Positions 6,337 through 8,120 of a DNA stretch of 8,120 nt are shown here, one piece after another. A program made the translations under genes and the position numbers. The DNA is from Frankiales bacterium (GTDB taxonomy: Bacteria; Actinomycetota; Actinomycetes; JAFAQI01). The notes beneath the pieces were generated by a model. That model was not told the DNA's origin. It ran no database searches and was given only the letters and a program-made list of their open reading frames with translations. The stretch covers positions 1-8,120 of the forward strand of contig JAFAQI010000529.1 in NCBI GenBank assembly GCA_019246495.1, given 5' to 3'. How positions within the stretch are numbered: position 1 is the first letter of the stretch; every line of letters starts with the position of its first letter.

Positions 6337-6377
6337 GGGTTGTTCACAGCTCGACCAAGCGGCTCGGGTTGTCCACG
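6337..6377 (+). promoter_or_regulatory. Two DnaA-box-like direct repeats
   Basis: GGGTTGTTCAC (6337-6347) and GGGTTGTCCAC (6366-6376) form an 11-bp direct repeat with one difference, 29 bases apart. Their cores TTGTTCACA (6340-6348) and TTGTCCACG (6369-6377) match or nearly match the DnaA box (TTRTNCACA; actinobacterial TTGTCCACA). They lie in the leader region of the XRE gene. Two boxes are too few for an origin; another regulator could bind the same repeat. Confidence 0.4.
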
Positions 6378-6408
6378 CTGCACGCTCGCCGACGGCCACG
6401 CGGCTCAC

Positions 6409-6427
6409 CGGCGACGCACAGTCGCCG
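6409..6427 (+). promoter_or_regulatory. Palindrome next to the XRE gene start (candidate operator)
   Basis: CGGCGAC-GCACA-GTCGCCG is a perfect 7-bp-arm inverted repeat ending one base before ATG 6429. CACAGT (6417-6422), a degenerate -10 hexamer 6 bases before the ATG, lies inside it, so a protein bound here would block transcription start. This is the usual design of an autoregulated XRE gene, but binding is inferred only. Confidence 0.45.
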
Positions 6428-6428
6428 C

Positions 6429-6758
6429 ATGTGGTTCGACGACATGGACCTGGGCGGTCGCGGCATCGTTCAACCGGCCAAGGGGCCGCTCGGACGCGCG
6501 CTCCGACAAGTGCGACTCGACCTCTATCTGTCGCAAGAATCCGTCGCGAGGATCATCGGCACAACGCAACGAACCATCTCTCGCCTCGAGCTTGGGCAAC
6601 CCAACTGGCCGCTGTTCGTCCGCGCCGTCGAAGCGCTCGGCGCGCGACCCGTCATCACGCTCGAGGCCACGCTGTCACCGCGCGACATCAGGGAACGCCT
6701 CGCCGCCGGCCTGGACATCCCCTTCGACCCGGATGCGGTCGACGACGACTGGTGGTAA
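6429..6758 (+). CDS. XRE-family helix-turn-helix transcriptional regulator
   Basis: This 109-residue protein is probably a DNA-binding regulator. The helix-turn-helix covers about residues 21-58: LGRALRQVRLDLYLSQESVA, then IIGTTQRTISRLELGQ, which is the recognition helix with the classic T-x-x-T-I-S-R-L-E pattern. After it come a helix PLFVRAVEALG (61-71), a strand PVITLEATLS (74-83) and an acidic tail ending DAVDDDWW. The tail has no ligand domain I recognise. ATG 6429 is chosen because it precedes the conserved region closely; an in-frame TTG at 6369 would add 20 basic, low-quality residues. No Shine-Dalgarno site is visible; a degenerate -10 (CACAGT) within a palindrome lies upstream. It sits between cbs and metB, 36 bases before the metB start. 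No toxin partner is adjacent, so an antitoxin role is unsupported. Confidence 0.85.
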   Translation: MWFDDMDLGGRGIVQPAKGPLGRALRQVRLDLYLSQESVARIIGTTQRTISRLELGQPNWPLFVRAVEALGARPVITLEATLSPRDIRERLAAGLDIPFDPDAVDDDWW

Positions 6759-6782
6759 ACGGCTGTCCGGGGCAGCGCGTCG

Positions 6783-6788
6783 TACCGT
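6783..6788 (+). promoter_or_regulatory. -10 element (TACCGT) for a leaderless metB transcript
   Basis: TACCGT fits TANNNT and ends 6 bases before GTG 6795. No ribosome site precedes this GTG. This gives metB its own start even though the XRE gene ends only 36 bases upstream. No clear -35 box is visible. Confidence 0.5.
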
Positions 6789-6794
6789 TGAGCC

Positions 6795-7955
6795 GTGAGC
6801 GACCCGACCAATCCCAAGAACCGCGACGACCAATCGCTCGCATTCGAGACGCTCGCGATTCACGGCGGTCAATCAGCCGACGCCGCCACCGGCGCGGTCG
6901 TGCCGCCGATCTACCAGGTCTCCACCTACAAGCAGGACGGCGTCGGGGGACTGCGCGGCGGATACGAATACAGCCGCAGCGCCAACCCGACGCGCACCGC
7001 ACTGGAAGCCGCGTTCGCCGCGCTCGAGAACGGCGTCGCCGGGTTCGCGTTCGCCAGTGGTCTCGCCGCCGAAGACACCCTTCTCCGCGCGCTGTGCAAG
7101 CCGGGCGACCACGTCGTCATTCCGGGAGACGCGTACGGCGGCACCTATCGACTGTTCGCCAAGGTGCTCGAACGCTGGGGTCTCGACTACACCCCGGTTG
7201 CGCAGCAGGATCTCGACGAGGTGCGCGCCGCCGTCCGGGACAACACCCGAATCGTCTGGTGCGAGACACCCACAAACCCGCTGCTCAACGTCGCCGACAT
7301 CACCGCCCTCGCCACCGTCGCCCGCGACGCCGACGCCAAGCTCGTCGTCGACAACACGTTCGCGACGCCCGCCCTGCAGCGCCCGCTCGACCTCGGAGCC
7401 GACATCGTCGTGCACTCGACGACGAAATACCTCGGCGGCCACAGCGACGTCATCGGCGGCGCACTCGTCACCAACGACGCGACACTCGCCGACGAACTCG
7501 CCTTCCACCAGAACGCCATGGGCGCGGTCGCCGGCCCGTTCGACGCGTGGCTCGTGCTGCGCGGCATCAAGACCCTCGCCGTCCGCATGGACCGGCACTG
7601 TGACAACGCCGAGCGCATCGTCCGAATGCTCCGCGAGCACGACGCGGTCACCGAGGTCCGCTACCCCGACGACGACGAGGTCGCACGCAAGCAGATGACG
7701 CGATACGGCGGCATGGTCGCGTTCCGCGTCGCCGGCGGCGAGCAGCAGGCGCTCGACGTCTGCGCCCGCACCCGCCTGTTCACCCTCGCCGAGTCACTCG
7801 GTGGCGTCGAGTCGCTCATCGAGCACCCCGGGCGCATGACCCATGCCAGCGCTGCGGGCTCCCCGCTGGAGGTCGCCGGCGACCTCGTCCGGCTCTCGGT
7901 CGGCATCGAGAACGCCGAGGACCTGCTCGCCGACCTGCGAGCTGCCCTCGCCTGA
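6795..7955 (+). CDS. metB: Cystathionine gamma-synthase (Cys/Met metabolism PLP enzyme)
   Basis: This 386-residue fold I PLP enzyme of the Cys/Met family joins an O-acyl-homoserine with cysteine to make cystathionine for methionine synthesis. Many actinobacterial members also cleave cystathionine to cysteine, so gamma-lyase activity is possible. Visible motifs are YEYSRSANPTR (57-67), whose tyrosine and arginine contact PLP phosphate, ASGLAA (87-92), the aspartate of VVDNTFATP (184-192), and the Schiff-base lysine K211 in VHSTTKYLGGHSD. The C-terminal substrate-binding part, LGGVESLIEHPGRMTHAS (335-352), is intact. The segment VRYPDDDEVARKQM (288-301) lacks the usual GLxxHxGH loop and is shorter than in relatives. 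The GTG start is supported by TACCGT six bases upstream. The last 162 bases overlap a convergent MFS gene. Symbol is given from family and proximity to cbs. Confidence 0.9.
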   Translation: MSDPTNPKNRDDQSLAFETLAIHGGQSADAATGAVVPPIYQVSTYKQDGVGGLRGGYEYSRSANPTRTALEAAFAALENGVAGFAFASGLAAEDTLLRALCKPGDHVVIPGDAYGGTYRLFAKVLERWGLDYTPVAQQDLDEVRAAVRDNTRIVWCETPTNPLLNVADITALATVARDADAKLVVDNTFATPALQRPLDLGADIVVHSTTKYLGGHSDVIGGALVTNDATLADELAFHQNAMGAVAGPFDAWLVLRGIKTLAVRMDRHCDNAERIVRMLREHDAVTEVRYPDDDEVARKQMTRYGGMVAFRVAGGEQQALDVCARTRLFTLAESLGGVESLIEHPGRMTHASAAGSPLEVAGDLVRLSVGIENAEDLLADLRAALA

Positions 7956-8120
7956 CGGCTCGCCGGCCGACGCCGCCGCGCGCTCCCGCTCCTCCGCCAG
8001 CGACTTCGTCTCCGGCATCGCAACCCCGGCCACGACCGCCGCCCCCAGGATCGCTGCCGTCAGCCCGAACGCGTCGCCGTACGACGACTCCGCCAGTGCA
8101 CCCGCCGCCACCGGCCCGAC
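7794..8120 (-). CDS. MFS transporter, C-terminal part (5' end outside window)
   Basis: Only the end of this carrier is visible, 108 codons from the window edge to a TGA at 7796-7794. The first residues (GPVAAGALAESSYGDAFGLT) fit the loop before the last helix of an MFS protein. Then comes one hydrophobic helix, LTAAILGAAVVAGVAM (20-35), and the common exit motif PETKSLAEERER (36-47). The rest, about 60 residues, is a hydrophilic cytoplasmic tail. From residue 56 on, this tail is read antisense to the last 53 codons of metB in the same codon register. The frame has no earlier stop, so the tail should be made unless the frame is wrong. It differs from the MFS gene at the left edge, which is an N-terminal part. 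The substrate is unknown, and its start is not in the window. Confidence 0.7.
   Translation of the reverse strand, partial: VGPVAAGALAESSYGDAFGLTAAILGAAVVAGVAMPETKSLAEERERAAASAGEPSGEGSSQVGEQVLGVLDADREPDEVAGDLQRGARSAGMGHAPGVLDERLDATE

Noticed and set aside
6429..6758. XRE protein as the antitoxin of a toxin-antitoxin pair
   Set aside because: The upstream 273 bp hold no gene and the downstream gene is metB, so no toxin candidate is adjacent.
6290..7603. A 437-codon plus-strand frame spanning the XRE gene and metB
   Set aside because: It reads both real genes out of frame, its product is almost all R, P, H and A, and it has no conserved motif.
1..8120. Left and right MFS fragments as one duplicated or split gene
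   Set aside because: The left is an N-terminal part and the right a C-terminal part, both on the minus strand in an order that cannot form one gene within the window.

Overview
The window is high-GC DNA with actinobacterial character. GTG starts are common, third codon positions are G/C-rich, and most forward genes begin a few bases after a TANNNT -10 hexamer, as in leaderless actinobacterial mRNAs. The gene set fits too: a type II NADH dehydrogenase-like enzyme, a PPOX-type flavin/F420 protein, and a FadA3-like thiolase divergent from a cystathionine beta-synthase with a cystathionine gamma-synthase downstream. From memory, this last order resembles the fadA3-cbs-metB neighbourhood of mycobacteria. 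I cannot name the genus.

Layout. Positions 1-903 (minus) hold the N-terminal part of an MFS transporter cut by the window edge. A divergent NDH-2-like flavoprotein follows (1016-2329, plus), then a small hairpin and a tRNA with a UAA anticodon (2376-2450, plus). A minus-strand pair follows, DUF4287-like (2898-3125) then PPOX-class (2462-2875), running towards the tRNA. A 97-residue hypothetical protein (3219-3512, plus) converges on the thiolase (3517-4740, minus). The thiolase and cbs (4785-6155, plus) share a 44-bp divergent intergenic region. A 273-bp intergenic region after cbs contains a 59-bp imperfect inverted repeat, two DnaA-box-like repeats and a perfect 7-bp-arm palindrome next to the ATG of an XRE-type regulator (6429-6758, plus). 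metB (6795-7955, plus) follows, and its 3' end overlaps by 162 bp the C-terminal coding region of a second, convergent MFS transporter (7794-8120, minus, cut by the edge).

How the genes relate. cbs and metB supply the two halves of cystathionine metabolism. CBS condenses homocysteine and serine to cystathionine; MetB makes cystathionine from an activated homoserine and cysteine, and many actinobacterial members also cleave it. The XRE gene sits between them and could be a local regulator, but nothing in the sequence proves that. The thiolase (fatty acid or sterol beta-oxidation) and the NDH-2 enzyme (NADH to quinone) serve catabolism and respiration. The two MFS ends come from different genes.

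The most unusual signals are the long hairpin at 6226-6284, the short-variable-loop tRNA with a UAA anticodon whose -10 box sits where transcription would start at or next to tRNA base 1, and the consistent leaderless layout of forward genes. I see no CRISPR array, insertion sequence, prophage gene or defence cassette. Ordinary housekeeping genes make up most of the window.
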